NCBI RefSeq assembly: GCF_037969875.1
Contig: NZ_CP150218.1
Location: forward strand, 3,782,001 to 3,846,000
Length of the DNA: 64,000 nt
Direction: 5' to 3'
DNA from: Paenibacillus sp. FSL R7-0337
GTDB taxonomy: Bacteria; Bacillota; Bacilli; Paenibacillales; Paenibacillaceae
The translations under genes were made by a program, and so were the position numbers. This document shows positions 35,443 to 44,699 of the stretch, in pieces; position 1 is the first letter of the stretch; each line of letters begins with the position of its first letter. Under the pieces are notes generated by a model, which was given only the letters and a program-made list of their open reading frames with translations, made no database searches and was not told the origin of the DNA.

Positions 35443-36098
35443 TTAGCCCACCCCCGAAATTTCGCATAGGCCGAATCATAGTCGGCGAAATCATGTACTT
35501 CCTCCAGCACCACAGAGACTTTCTTCTGTTTCTCCAGTGCGGTATAACGCTTGTCGTCAATCGGCTGCTTAATCCGGTTGCCGGAAGGCAGCTCCAGCAC
35601 TGCGAAATTTCTGGTCTTGCTCTGGTATTCCGTCTTGTACACACCAACCAGGTCTACATCCGTTGTGATGGATACTTTAAGATTAGCCAGATCCTCCGTG
35701 GCTGCCTTCTGGTCGGCGTAAGACTTAAGCGTCGTCCAGGCGGACAGCTTGATCTCATTCTTCTGGTCGGCATCCGTCACCAGCTCGGCGTCCATGAACT
35801 GAAGCGTCCAGACCGTGTCGCCTGTAGCATAATTCCCGTCGTTGGGAAGCAGCTCATTATCCGGCAATATAGTCATATCGCTGCCGACCAGATCGCCAAC
35901 CTTGCCTTCCACCACCCGGTAATCCCATGGTACACGTGATACATTATCCGTTGTATTAGTACCCGTGTGAAATACACTGCCACTATTCGCTGAGCATGCA
36001 CTCAGCACCATAACCGCCAATAGCAGCACTGCAGTCAGCAGGGCGCTCCGGGATCTGTGCCCGGCAGCACGCCCCTCTCTACTCTTGAACATCTTCAA
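35439..36098 (-). CDS. lipoprotein of unknown function in the GspS-DUF350 operon
   Basis: A 219-residue protein. A basic N-terminus and hydrophobic core end in the lipobox VMVLSAC, so it should be lipid-anchored outside the cell. The mature part is beta-rich (TVWTLQFMDAELVTDADQ, VLELPSGNRIKQPIDDKRY). No family is recognised with confidence. It overlaps the ATP-grasp gene by 20 bp and the DUF350 gene by 4 bp, so all three are translated as a unit. Confidence 0.78.
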   Translation of the reverse strand: MKMFKSREGRAAGHRSRSALLTAVLLLAVMVLSACSANSGSVFHTGTNTTDNVSRVPWDYRVVEGKVGDLVGSDMTILPDNELLPNDGNYATGDTVWTLQFMDAELVTDADQKNEIKLSAWTTLKSYADQKAATEDLANLKVSITTDVDLVGVYKTEYQSKTRNFAVLELPSGNRIKQPIDDKRYTALEKQKKVSVVLEEVHDFADYDSAYAKFRGWAK

Positions 36099-37302
36099 GC
36101 CCCCTCACTCCTAGCGCGATAAAATGACTGGCATTGCCTGTAATCGGCCCGCCGGCCCGGCCAAGCAGCCCGCAGGGCGTTCCGTTAATAACGAACATGC
36201 CGGTCAGCAGGTGCAGCTCACCCTCCGCCGTCATGATCCGGGCCATTTCGGCCCTTTTCTGATAGACCACGGGGAAGAGCTGGCTGCTGTCGTAGCCCTC
36301 TTCGTCCTCGATCTCAAGCGCGCCGTTGTCATCGAAGATCCGTACAGATCCTCCTTCACGGCCGAATACGGATTTGGATACAAAGCTCTCTGAGAAGACC
36401 GCCTTATTGTATGTCGGCAGGATGTAACGGGAGATTGCCTCACGTTCCGTCTCCGTGAACAGCAGGCCAAGCTCATACATTCCCCAGACAGCAGCCATCA
36501 GCCCCTTGGACTGGAGGATGATGCTATGTGGTCCATTGAACAGCTGGAGCTTCCCGCTCTCAATGGCATAGGCCAGAGCCTCGCCGCCTTCATCTACGGC
36601 CATCCACTCCTTCGGATACAGCGCGAACATCCGCTCTATGATCCGGTTCTCCCCGTCCTTGACCACGCCCTCATCAATCCACAGATCCAGGCAATCGACA
36701 CAGCGGACATCCAGTCCGCTATGCGCGGCCAGCGCCTCAATCGTTCCACTGTCTTCCTCATGGCTGCCATAATCCACACAGGCTACCGTGTCAGGCCGTT
36801 CCACGCTCCAGGCTGCGGCAAGCTGCTGCTTCATGGCCGCATTTGCGCTTCCGACGCCTGCTTCCGCGCAGATCCACGGCGTAGCAATAGATGCTTCCAC
36901 ATAACCGGTGGGAGTATCCGCATTCAGCTCCAGCAGCTTGATCGTACCATCCCCTGCCACGGCAAAATCGAACCGGGCATACCGGCTGATTAGTCCCGGC
37001 TCCGGCAATGGACAGTCATCCAGCATCTGCCACAGCACCGGAGGAATCCCCAGCAGGTCGTACAGGTCATGTCTGAGATGGACATAACGCACGGCCTTAT
37101 CCAGAATCGCCCAGAGCGCTGCTGCGGCTTCCTTCAATTCCTCGTAGGTCTCACTACGCATCACAGCCACCGCGTCCAGCCAGTATTCCTCTTCCTCCAG
37201 ATCCGCCCAGGTGAAGCCCAGCTCATGCAGCCGCTCTACCCGGGGAGCGCGCTCCAGACCGGACTGGTCTATATATTCGAATGCCTGCTCCGCCTGGATC
37301 AT
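36079..37302 (-). CDS. glutathionylspermidine synthase family ATP-grasp ligase
   Basis: A 407-residue protein resembling the C-terminal synthetase domain of Gsp and E. coli YjfC/YgiC. Visible features are RYARFDFAVAGDGTIKLLELNADTPTGYVEAS (ATP-grasp/substrate loop), YNKAVFSESFVSKSVFGREGGSV (ATP-binding loop) and LLTGMFVINGTPCGLLGRAG near the C-terminus. It probably forms an amide between a carboxylate and an amine, possibly a polyamine, using ATP. The true substrates are unknown, and Bacillota lack glutathione in most cases. Start overlaps the preceding gene by ATGA. Confidence 0.85.
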   Translation of the reverse strand: MIQAEQAFEYIDQSGLERAPRVERLHELGFTWADLEEEEYWLDAVAVMRSETYEELKEAAAALWAILDKAVRYVHLRHDLYDLLGIPPVLWQMLDDCPLPEPGLISRYARFDFAVAGDGTIKLLELNADTPTGYVEASIATPWICAEAGVGSANAAMKQQLAAAWSVERPDTVACVDYGSHEEDSGTIEALAAHSGLDVRCVDCLDLWIDEGVVKDGENRIIERMFALYPKEWMAVDEGGEALAYAIESGKLQLFNGPHSIILQSKGLMAAVWGMYELGLLFTETEREAISRYILPTYNKAVFSESFVSKSVFGREGGSVRIFDDNGALEIEDEEGYDSSQLFPVVYQKRAEMARIMTAEGELHLLTGMFVINGTPCGLLGRAGGPITGNASHFIALGVRGLEDVQE

Positions 37303-38012
37303 CCGCCGAACCCGCTCTTTCCGGAGCGCACCGAGCTTTTGCCGGAGCTTTTACTGGAGCCGGATTTGGATTTGCTCGAACCCAGGCCGCTGGAGGTACC
37401 GCCGATGCCGCCCGATTTGGAAGAGGTATTCCTTCTTGTAATAGAGCCGGTGGATGAAGTTGAAGTCTTCGGCTTCACCACTGAGCCGGCCACCGGCTTG
37501 TTCTGGAATCGTCCGCTATTATAGGAGGGCGGTTTATAGGTATTGCGTGTACCTCCATAATAAGTAGGCCGGTCATTGTACCAGCCTCTGGAGGAATAGA
37601 ACGAACCGCTATTGAAGAGCATGTGGTACAGAAGCACATCATCCCAGCCGAACCCCGAGTTATAGCCGCCGTAGTTGTTGATTACCGTCGTACCGCCGGA
37701 GGTCACAGCCCCTTGCCCTTCCTGAACTTTCTCTTCCTGGTCTTCCGGGTATGGAATATTCCAGTCTACATTCTTATCGAAATATTGCTTAACCTCCTCG
37801 GTAGACCAGGAGACCAGCTTAGGCTCCTCGCCGCCGTTGCCGCTTGCGCCTGCGCCGCCGGGAATGAATAATGCGTTAGCCAGCAGGGCAATGCCGAGCG
37901 AGGTGGATAATACGCGGACCGGTTTGCCGTCCGGCGTGAACAGCCTGCTGATTGCGGGCTCTTTAGCACTTTCGTCTTTTGCCAACTTGGGACCTCCTTT
38001 CCTGGTATTCAT
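37299..38012 (-). CDS. Gly/Ser/Lys-rich protein with one hydrophobic segment
   Basis: Up to 237 residues. ATG 38012 has GGAGGG six bases upstream; TTG 37985 behind AAAGGAGGT gives a 228-residue form, so the start is unsettled. One hydrophobic segment (VRVLSTSLGIALLANALFIPGG) precedes a short acidic region and a Gly/Tyr/Asn-rich then Ser/Lys-rich tail ending in SGKSGFGG. The composition recalls DUF1190-type partners of YjfC-like enzymes, but no homology is claimed. Its stop overlaps the ATP-grasp gene start. Confidence 0.7.
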   Translation of the reverse strand: MNTRKGGPKLAKDESAKEPAISRLFTPDGKPVRVLSTSLGIALLANALFIPGGAGASGNGGEEPKLVSWSTEEVKQYFDKNVDWNIPYPEDQEEKVQEGQGAVTSGGTTVINNYGGYNSGFGWDDVLLYHMLFNSGSFYSSRGWYNDRPTYYGGTRNTYKPPSYNSGRFQNKPVAGSVVKPKTSTSSTGSITRRNTSSKSGGIGGTSSGLGSSKSKSGSSKSSGKSSVRSGKSGFGG

Positions 38013-38014
38013 CC

Positions 38015-38239
38015 TTAACCCTCCGTACGCATGGGAACCAGCAGAAGCTCCAGCTTCCCTTCGTCCACATTCAGCCTTCCCTCAACCGCCTCGAACTCAC
38101 GGCCGCCAACGACAATATAATTGACATGTTCAAGCGCCGTGACCATATTCATGCTCCAGACACGCTCTTCAATCATTTGCAGGTCGCCTTCAGGCAGCTT
38201 CTCGAACAGGATGACCTTCAACCCGTTATCCATTCCCAC
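38015..38239 (-). CDS. small protein at the head of the GspS-DUF350 operon
   Basis: A 74-residue (GTG 38239) or 72-residue (ATG 38233) cytoplasmic acidic protein. It reads VILFEKLPEGDLQMIEERVW then HVNYIVVGGREFEAVEGRLN, alternating helix and strand with no membrane segment. It is followed after 2 bp by the next gene, with the next gene's ribosome binding site inside its last codons. AAGAGGAG precedes the start. No family is recognised. Coupling to the operon supports it being real. Confidence 0.68.
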   Translation of the reverse strand: MGMDNGLKVILFEKLPEGDLQMIEERVWSMNMVTALEHVNYIVVGGREFEAVEGRLNVDEGKLELLLVPMRTEG

Positions 38240-38379
38240 TCCATCTCCTCTTGAATATTCGTATGCTTCTGATACGCTGTCATGAACGCTTTCGTTTCAA
38301 CTCCGCAGCCTTGAATATGTATACCACAGCATATAAATAATAATGACAACAAGCAGTTTTGCAGTGGCCGGCTACGGGC

Positions 38380-39516
38380 TTACAATACCTTCTGGACCCA
38401 GCTGTCCATAACCTGATCGGGGCGGATACCCAGCTCATTCTCCAGGAGCTCCTTGTACTTATCGTAGTGTGTCCTGAACCCGATGAAATCCCCCAGGTCG
38501 GCGTAACTTCGCAGAATCAGCCTGCAGAGCTGGTCGGAATAAGGATCTGCTGCCTGCAGATCCAGCAGCCGCTCCAGCGCCAGCCGGGGCCGCCCGGAGG
38601 ACAGCTCATATTCGGCGGAATGCAGCGCCATGCGGATATACCGGACCTGCAGCTCCTTGCGCCGGATTTCTGCCCAGTCGTAATGATGCTCCTGCAGATA
38701 GTCTCCACGGTACAGCTTCAGTATTTTTTCCCGGCGCAGCCATTCCTCTTCGGACTCCACTGGCGTACCGGCGTAGCCCAGCTCGAACTCCTCCACATCC
38801 AGCAGCACCTGCTCCTTGGTCAGCCTGTACCGCTCCTGTGAGAATTCCACAAGCACCTCCATATCCCAAGCCTTCAGCAGCTTGCGGATATGGTATACCG
38901 TTGTATGCAGATTCGTAACGGCCTTCTCGGGTTTGAAATCGGGCCAGACGAGATCCACAATGGTGTCCTTGAGTATCCACTGGCCCCGGTTATGCAGCAG
39001 CAGGGCGAAGACCTCCTGCGCCTTGCTTGTTCTCCACTGCATTTTGCGCCCCGGCTCCGTGCTGTCTGTGAATTCAAGGCGGTGGAAGCAGAGGATGGAC
39101 AGCTCCTTAACGGGCGCCGCAGACGCCGGGGCAGGCGGCATCTTCCCTTCAGCGCTCTCCTTGCCGACCTCCAGACGCTCAAGGGTTTTGCTTAAGCGCT
39201 GGGAGGTCACCGGCTTCAGTAAATAATCTGCAGCATTGAGCTCAAAGGCTTCGATAGCATACTCACTGTACGCGGTGATATAGACAATCCGGATACTCCG
39301 GTCCAGCCCGGCAATGTATTCACCGGCTTCCAGTCCGTTCATCTCCGGCATCCCGATATCCAGGAATACAATATCCGCCTTCTCCCGTTCCAGATGCGCA
39401 AGCCCCAGGCGTGCCGAGGTGAATTTCCCGGTAATCGTAAGACGTCCATCCTTCTGGAGCATACGCTCCAGATGCTGCAGTGCCGGTTTCTCATCGTCAA
39501 TCAATATGGCCTTCAT
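38380..39516 (-). CDS. response regulator with winged helix and BTAD (SARP-like) output
   Basis: A 378-residue protein: receiver domain (IDDEKP, phospho-acceptor D53 in VFLDIGMPE, Lys in YLLKPVTSQ), a linker, an OmpR/SARP-type winged helix (FALLLHNRGQWILKDTIVDLVWPDFKPEKAVTNLH...) and a C-terminal bacterial transcriptional activation domain with TPR-like helices (~250-378). This receiver-plus-SARP design is common in Paenibacillus. The gene follows the hybrid kinase gene by 39 bp in the same direction and is its likely partner. Confidence 0.92.
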   Translation of the reverse strand: MKAILIDDEKPALQHLERMLQKDGRLTITGKFTSARLGLAHLEREKADIVFLDIGMPEMNGLEAGEYIAGLDRSIRIVYITAYSEYAIEAFELNAADYLLKPVTSQRLSKTLERLEVGKESAEGKMPPAPASAAPVKELSILCFHRLEFTDSTEPGRKMQWRTSKAQEVFALLLHNRGQWILKDTIVDLVWPDFKPEKAVTNLHTTVYHIRKLLKAWDMEVLVEFSQERYRLTKEQVLLDVEEFELGYAGTPVESEEEWLRREKILKLYRGDYLQEHHYDWAEIRRKELQVRYIRMALHSAEYELSSGRPRLALERLLDLQAADPYSDQLCRLILRSYADLGDFIGFRTHYDKYKELLENELGIRPDQVMDSWVQKVL

Positions 39517-39555
39517 CGTCCGGACTCACCTCCTCTTCGTCGTTCTCAGCTGCCT

Positions 39556-42500
39556 TTAGGTGGGGATGGTATATGATATAGCGGTCCCCCTTCCCGGTGC
39601 ACTGTCGATATTCAGGCCTGCTCCGTACATCTTGAGCAGACGGTGCTGAATATTGCGCAGTCCAATGCCCCCCTCTGTCCGCTCTTCCGAGAGGATCTCT
39701 GCAATCTTCTCCGGGGTCATGCCTACACCGTCATCCGTGACCGCTACCTTGAGCCTGCCCGGCAGCAGCTCGACGGTCAGCCTTACTGTCCCTCCGGCCT
39801 CCTTCTGCATCAGGCCATGATTCACGGCATTCTCCACAATCGGTTGAATGCTTAGCGGCGGAACCATCGCCATTACATCCTCCGGTACATCGAACTCAAT
39901 ATTCAGCCGTTCATCGAATCGTGCCTGCTCCAGCGCAAGATATGATTTGACCAGTCCCAGCTCCTTCTCCATAGAAACCGTCTGTCCCCGGTTCTGGAAG
40001 TCGAAGCTGCTCCGCAGATATTGGCTGAGGTCCAGCAGCAGCTCTGTGGCCTTGTCCGGGTCCACCGGACAGACCGAGATAATGGCGTTCAGCGCATTAT
40101 ATAAGAAATGCGGCTTAATCTGCGCCTGCAGGAAAGCAATCTCCGACTGGACGGATACGCGGATCGACTTGCGCATATCCAGCAGGGTCTGCATCCGTGC
40201 CTTGAATTCGCGCACCTCCACCGGCTTGCTCAGATAATCATTCGCTCCAGCCTCGAAGGCTGCAAGAATGTCATCAGGCCGGCTGCTCGCCATGAGCAGC
40301 AGAATCGGTAACTCGGACAAAGTGAACCGTTCCCGGATGGCCTTGCAGAGCAGAAGCCCAGGCATCTCCGGCATCACCCAGTCGGCAATCACCAGATCAA
40401 GCTCAGGATGCTGCTGGATGATCTGAATCGCCTCAGCCCCGCTGCTGGCGGTAATCACTGAATGGTTATCCAGCTGCAGTACGCCAACCAGCACGCGAAG
40501 ATTAACAGGATCATTATCCACTACCAGAATGGAGCAACAGTCCTCAGACGGCAGCAGCACAGGCTCTTCTCCAGGAAGCGGGTACGAAGGCGCTGTCTCC
40601 CAGCCGTGAAGCTCCCCGAATGCCTCCTCCAGCAGCGCATTGCTTCGCTGCAATACCGGCTGGGTGAAGCTGAAGACCGAGCCGTGCCCCAGCTCGGAAT
40701 GCACCGCAATCTCTCCGCCTGTAAGCTCTACAAGTCTCTGGGTAATACTGAGGCCAAGCCCGTTCTCCCGGTAGACCTTACTCGCGGCAGGACCGCTTGG
40801 ATCATTTGCATCGAAGATCGTACGCAGACGCTCAGGCGGGATGCCCTGACCGGTATCCGTTATGATAATGGCAACATACTCTTCTTTAACCTCAGCAGAC
40901 AGCGTTATCACGCCTCTGGGCGTATAATTCACTGCATTTGCCAATAAATTATGCAGGATCTGGGCAAGCCGCTGCTCATCCGTCTCCAGCAGCGGAAGCT
41001 GCCCGGGCAGATTCAGCCGGAATTCCAGCTGGCTGTTGCCATAGACCTGACGGGTGACCGCCATAATGGAGGAAGCTGCCATGCGGAGATCGACGGCCTG
41101 CCGGCGGAGGAAGAGCGCGCCGTGATTCAGCTTCGCGAAGTCCGACATATCATGGATTAGGGCTGTAAGCCGCTTGCCGGTGGAGACAATCGTGAGCAGC
41201 TGATCCTGCTGGGCAGCGCTGATGGAGCCGGCCGTACCCTGTGCCAGCACCTTGGCCATGTTGACAATCCCCTGCAGCGGTCTCCGCAGCTCCTGCGAGG
41301 TGTCAGAGATGAAGTCATCCTTCAATCCGTCAAGCGACAAAAGGCGGCGGGAGAGCTGTTCCACCTCCTGAAAGGAGGCTGCGTATTGCCGGGTCATCAG
41401 AATTGCCTGTACGAACCCGAACAGAAGAATCTCGTAGGAGAGGATGAGATAGCTGAAGCCCAGGCCCATGAAGCTAACCAGATAATAGATAATAACCACG
41501 CTCAGGCTCTCGATGCTGACCATCATCAGGAACATATTCTTCGGATTTCTCCGGGTGCCCTGGACCATGGAGTAGAGCACGAAGCCCAGGCTTACCGAGC
41601 CCCATGTCAGCAGCAGCACCTCCAGATAGCTGAACAGATAGGCCGGGACGAAGGCAGCAATCAGCAGCAGGAATGCCGTAACTAGCCTGGAGGCCTTAAT
41701 TACCCCGAAAGACATCGGGTAATTCACTGAATTGGCGACATAGTGCAGCAGATAATAATAGACCAGTGTAGAGGACGCGAGCTGCAGCTTGAGTATAATC
41801 TCGTAAGGGAAGCCGGGCAGCGCCGTCAGGATGAGCTTTTCGCCATGTGTGAAAATGTAGACAAAGGCCGCTATGCAGAACAAGCCCAGATACAATGTGA
41901 CCCCCCGGCTCTCCCTCACCTTGGAGAACATCAGCAGGAAGAGAGATAACACGAAGAATCCGATCAATGAAGCCCCGTCTACAAACAGGGCAAATTCCCT
42001 GTGCTTCAAAATAGCGGCCTGATTACCGATTACAATCGGCTGAACGATTCCGCCTGAAGAGTAGCTGTAGTTAGCCACCTGCACAATAATCTCCAGGGTA
42101 TCCCCGGTTACCGAGGCGAATCCCATAAAAGGCATGTTATTCTGTCTGCCCTCAGAGGGCGAGGCTGCCGGAGTTCCGCTGCTTCCAATCTCCTGTCCGT
42201 TCAGATAGACCTTGCCCGCACTCCGGATGTTGCTGGTGCGCAGACCATAGACTACAGCTTCCCCTGGGGTAATCTTCGCCTGAAGGCGGTAAGTAGCATA
42301 GCCTTTAGCTCTGCGCTCGCCCTCTTCAGCGATCTCGTCGTTCCACTTCCCCGGAACCTGAATCATCGTAGAGGCAGCGGGAACCTCCTTACCTGCATTC
42401 ACCGGATGGAAATCCCCGGGCGACAGCAACACATCACGGTACAGCTCCCACTCTCCATCCAGCTTTATAATTCCGTCGTGGCGGGAGTCCCAGGAGCGAA

Positions 42501-42627
42501 GGTCTATCACGCCCTGCACGGCCTGCGGCCTGTCTCCCTTGGTCTGATGTGTCTGGAGGACCGAGAGCAGCGGAACGATCAGCACCAGCACCAGACTGCC
42601 GAGAATACTCAGCCAATACCTTCTCAT
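39556..42627 (-). CDS. 7TMR-DISM hybrid sensor kinase with a degenerate first H-box
   Basis: A 1023-residue protein. Order: signal anchor (6-24), extracellular jelly-roll domain (~40-205), seven transmembrane helices (~215-410), HisKA-like helix pair, HATPase (N-box LANAVNY ~565, G-boxes ITDTGQGIP and NGLGLSI), receiver domain (D749 in VIADWVMPE), then a second, LytS-type kinase with AQIKPHFLYNALN (H840) and its own HATPase (IVENAVNHG, DDGVGM). The first H-box reads SDTSQELRRPL, with Gln445 where the phospho-acceptor His should be, so phosphorylation presumably runs through H840. Pairs with the downstream SARP-like regulator. Confidence 0.93.
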   Translation of the reverse strand: MRRYWLSILGSLVLVLIVPLLSVLQTHQTKGDRPQAVQGVIDLRSWDSRHDGIIKLDGEWELYRDVLLSPGDFHPVNAGKEVPAASTMIQVPGKWNDEIAEEGERRAKGYATYRLQAKITPGEAVVYGLRTSNIRSAGKVYLNGQEIGSSGTPAASPSEGRQNNMPFMGFASVTGDTLEIIVQVANYSYSSGGIVQPIVIGNQAAILKHREFALFVDGASLIGFFVLSLFLLMFSKVRESRGVTLYLGLFCIAAFVYIFTHGEKLILTALPGFPYEIILKLQLASSTLVYYYLLHYVANSVNYPMSFGVIKASRLVTAFLLLIAAFVPAYLFSYLEVLLLTWGSVSLGFVLYSMVQGTRRNPKNMFLMMVSIESLSVVIIYYLVSFMGLGFSYLILSYEILLFGFVQAILMTRQYAASFQEVEQLSRRLLSLDGLKDDFISDTSQELRRPLQGIVNMAKVLAQGTAGSISAAQQDQLLTIVSTGKRLTALIHDMSDFAKLNHGALFLRRQAVDLRMAASSIMAVTRQVYGNSQLEFRLNLPGQLPLLETDEQRLAQILHNLLANAVNYTPRGVITLSAEVKEEYVAIIITDTGQGIPPERLRTIFDANDPSGPAASKVYRENGLGLSITQRLVELTGGEIAVHSELGHGSVFSFTQPVLQRSNALLEEAFGELHGWETAPSYPLPGEEPVLLPSEDCCSILVVDNDPVNLRVLVGVLQLDNHSVITASSGAEAIQIIQQHPELDLVIADWVMPEMPGLLLCKAIRERFTLSELPILLLMASSRPDDILAAFEAGANDYLSKPVEVREFKARMQTLLDMRKSIRVSVQSEIAFLQAQIKPHFLYNALNAIISVCPVDPDKATELLLDLSQYLRSSFDFQNRGQTVSMEKELGLVKSYLALEQARFDERLNIEFDVPEDVMAMVPPLSIQPIVENAVNHGLMQKEAGGTVRLTVELLPGRLKVAVTDDGVGMTPEKIAEILSEERTEGGIGLRNIQHRLLKMYGAGLNIDSAPGRGTAISYTIPT

Positions 42628-42693
42628 ATCCTCTGCCAGTCCCTTCTAGTTGTCATTGTATAAATTATACAACAGGCTCCGTTCATCTGAAGC

Positions 42694-42730
42694 AAAAAAA
42701 AGCCGAGTTCCATTTATTTCGGAATCGGCT
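42694..42730 (-). terminator. pbuX terminator
   Basis: AGCCGA and TTCC pair with GGAA and TCGGCT. On the minus strand eight T residues follow. Ten-base direct repeats GTTCATCTGA flank it at 42681-42690 and 42731-42740. Confidence 0.85.
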
Positions 42731-42764
42731 GTTCATCTGATTAGAGTTACGTGTATGGAATATT

Positions 42765-44063
42765 TTACTTTGTTTCCGGAGCGGCGGCTGCAGGAACCAC
42801 ACTCTCCTGGGTCTTCGACAAGAAGATATTGAGAATGATCGCTGTCAGCGATCCGGATACGATTCCGTTCTGCAGCAGCATTCTGGCGAATTCCGGCAGC
42901 TGGTCGAACATGGACGGAAGCACCGCAGAGCCGAGGCCCACCGCGATGCTGCAGGCGGCGATCAGCAGATTGCCGTCCTTGCGCAGATCCACATCGGACA
43001 AAATCGACATGCCGGAAGCGGCGACCGAGCCGAACATGACAATCATCGCCCCGCCCAGCACCGCATTCGGCACAACTGTAGTCAATGCTGCCAGCTTAGG
43101 CAGTAGACCGAGTACGATCATAATTCCGCCAGCCGCAAAAATAACATTCCGCGTCTTCACCCGCGTCAGCGACAGTAAGCCGACATTCTGGGAGAATGCG
43201 GTGTACGGGAAGGCGTTGAACAGGCCGCCCAGCATGATGGCCAGTCCCTCGGAGCGCAGGCCGTTCACGATCTGCTTCTGTTCCACCTGCTGGTCCGTCG
43301 CCTTACCAACGGCAAAGTAGACCCCTGTCGATTCGACCATAGACACGATATTCACGATAATCATTGTGAATATCGCGGTGATGCTGAACTGCGGCCAGCC
43401 GAAGTAGAACGGCTGCGCAACGCTGACCCAGGAGGCTGTGGTCACGGTAGAGAAATGCACGATACCCATGGCATAGCCGATTACAGTACCCACTACAAGT
43501 CCTACCAGCACAGATACGGAGCGCAGGAACCCTGTGGTCAGCCGGTTCACGGCCAGAATAACGAGCAGAGTAATCAGAGCCAGCAGCAGATTGCGGGGCT
43601 GCCCGAAGTCGGCGCTTCCCTGGCCGCCGGCCACATTATTCATCGCAACGGGAATCAGCGACAGTCCGATGATTGTGACTACCGAGCCGGTGACTACGGT
43701 CGGGAAGAACTTCAGTAGCTTCCCGTACACCGGGGCTGCCAGCACCACGAACAACCCGGAGATAATGATTGCGCCATAAGCCGTTGCCAGATTGGAACCT
43801 GAAGCGATGGCGATAATGGGGCTAACGGCCGTAAAGGTACAGCCGAGAACCACCGGCAGCCCGCTTCCGAAATATTTGCTGCCCATAATCTGCAGCAGAG
43901 TTGCCAGTCCGCAGGTGAACAGATCCGCTGCAATCAGATACGCCATCTGCGTACCATTCAAGTTGAGCGCTCCCCCGACAACCAGCGGTACAATGACCGC
44001 TCCGGCGTACATCGCCAGTACATGCTGAAGCCCTAGGGCGAATATCTTCTGTTTGCTTAACAT
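42765..44063 (-). CDS. pbuX: xanthine permease (NCS2/uracil-xanthine permease family)
   Basis: A 432-residue transporter with 14 hydrophobic segments. The NCS2 motifs are present: LGLQHVLAMYAGAVIVPLVVGGAL at the N-terminus and the substrate-binding SMVESTGVYFAVG and AFPYTAFSQNVGLL regions, both typical of xanthine/uric acid carriers. It imports xanthine with a cation. The gene overlaps xpt by 7 bp and is expressed from the riboswitch-controlled xpt promoter. Confidence 0.95.
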   Translation of the reverse strand: MLSKQKIFALGLQHVLAMYAGAVIVPLVVGGALNLNGTQMAYLIAADLFTCGLATLLQIMGSKYFGSGLPVVLGCTFTAVSPIIAIASGSNLATAYGAIIISGLFVVLAAPVYGKLLKFFPTVVTGSVVTIIGLSLIPVAMNNVAGGQGSADFGQPRNLLLALITLLVILAVNRLTTGFLRSVSVLVGLVVGTVIGYAMGIVHFSTVTTASWVSVAQPFYFGWPQFSITAIFTMIIVNIVSMVESTGVYFAVGKATDQQVEQKQIVNGLRSEGLAIMLGGLFNAFPYTAFSQNVGLLSLTRVKTRNVIFAAGGIMIVLGLLPKLAALTTVVPNAVLGGAMIVMFGSVAASGMSILSDVDLRKDGNLLIAACSIAVGLGSAVLPSMFDQLPEFARMLLQNGIVSGSLTAIILNIFLSKTQESVVPAAAAPETK

Positions 44064-44662
44064 CCTGCACGCTCCTTGATTAATCCTTCATTATCTATGA
44101 AATGAATCTCCCCCGGCGACATGGAAGCAATCCGCGCCAGAGAATACACCGGAATTCCGCGCTGCTCCAGCAGACCGCGGCCCTCCTGGAAGCTCTTCTC
44201 GATGACACAGCCGACCCCGGCCAGCTGCGCCCCGGACTCTGCTACGATATCGCATAACCCTACAAGCGCCGCACCGGTAGCCAGGAAATCATCGACAATC
44301 AATACGGTATCGTCCGGTCCGAGATATTTCTGCGAGATGCTGATCTGGTAGTCCTCCTGACGGGTGAAGGAGTGAACCGGTGCCGAATACACCGCTTCGG
44401 ACAAGGTGACTGCCTTCTTCTTCTTGGCGTATATGAACGGCACGCCCAGCGCAATTCCCGCCGCCATGGCGAACTGGATGCCGCTCGCCTCTACAGTCAG
44501 CACCTTGGTAATCTGCCGGTCCCCGAAGACCGCTGCGAATTCCTTCCCGATCGCAAGCGCAAGCGCTGTGTCTACCTGATGGTTCAGGAACGAGTCCACT
44601 TTCAGTACAGTCTCCGATAGAATTAAGCCTTCTTGTCTAATACGTTCTTCCAATACTTTCAT
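44057..44662 (-). CDS. xpt: xanthine phosphoribosyltransferase
   Basis: A 201-residue type I PRTase with the PRPP-binding loop VLIVDDFLATGAAL. The start MKVLEERIRQEGLILSETVLKVDSFLNHQVD is typical of Xpt. It converts xanthine and PRPP to XMP in purine salvage. The operon xpt-pbuX is preceded by a guanine riboswitch, the same arrangement as in B. subtilis. Confidence 0.97.
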   Translation of the reverse strand: MKVLEERIRQEGLILSETVLKVDSFLNHQVDTALALAIGKEFAAVFGDRQITKVLTVEASGIQFAMAAGIALGVPFIYAKKKKAVTLSEAVYSAPVHSFTRQEDYQISISQKYLGPDDTVLIVDDFLATGAALVGLCDIVAESGAQLAGVGCVIEKSFQEGRGLLEQRGIPVYSLARIASMSPGEIHFIDNEGLIKERAGC

Positions 44663-44699
44663 TACAGCGGATCTTCCTCCTTAGAAATAAAAAAGCAGA

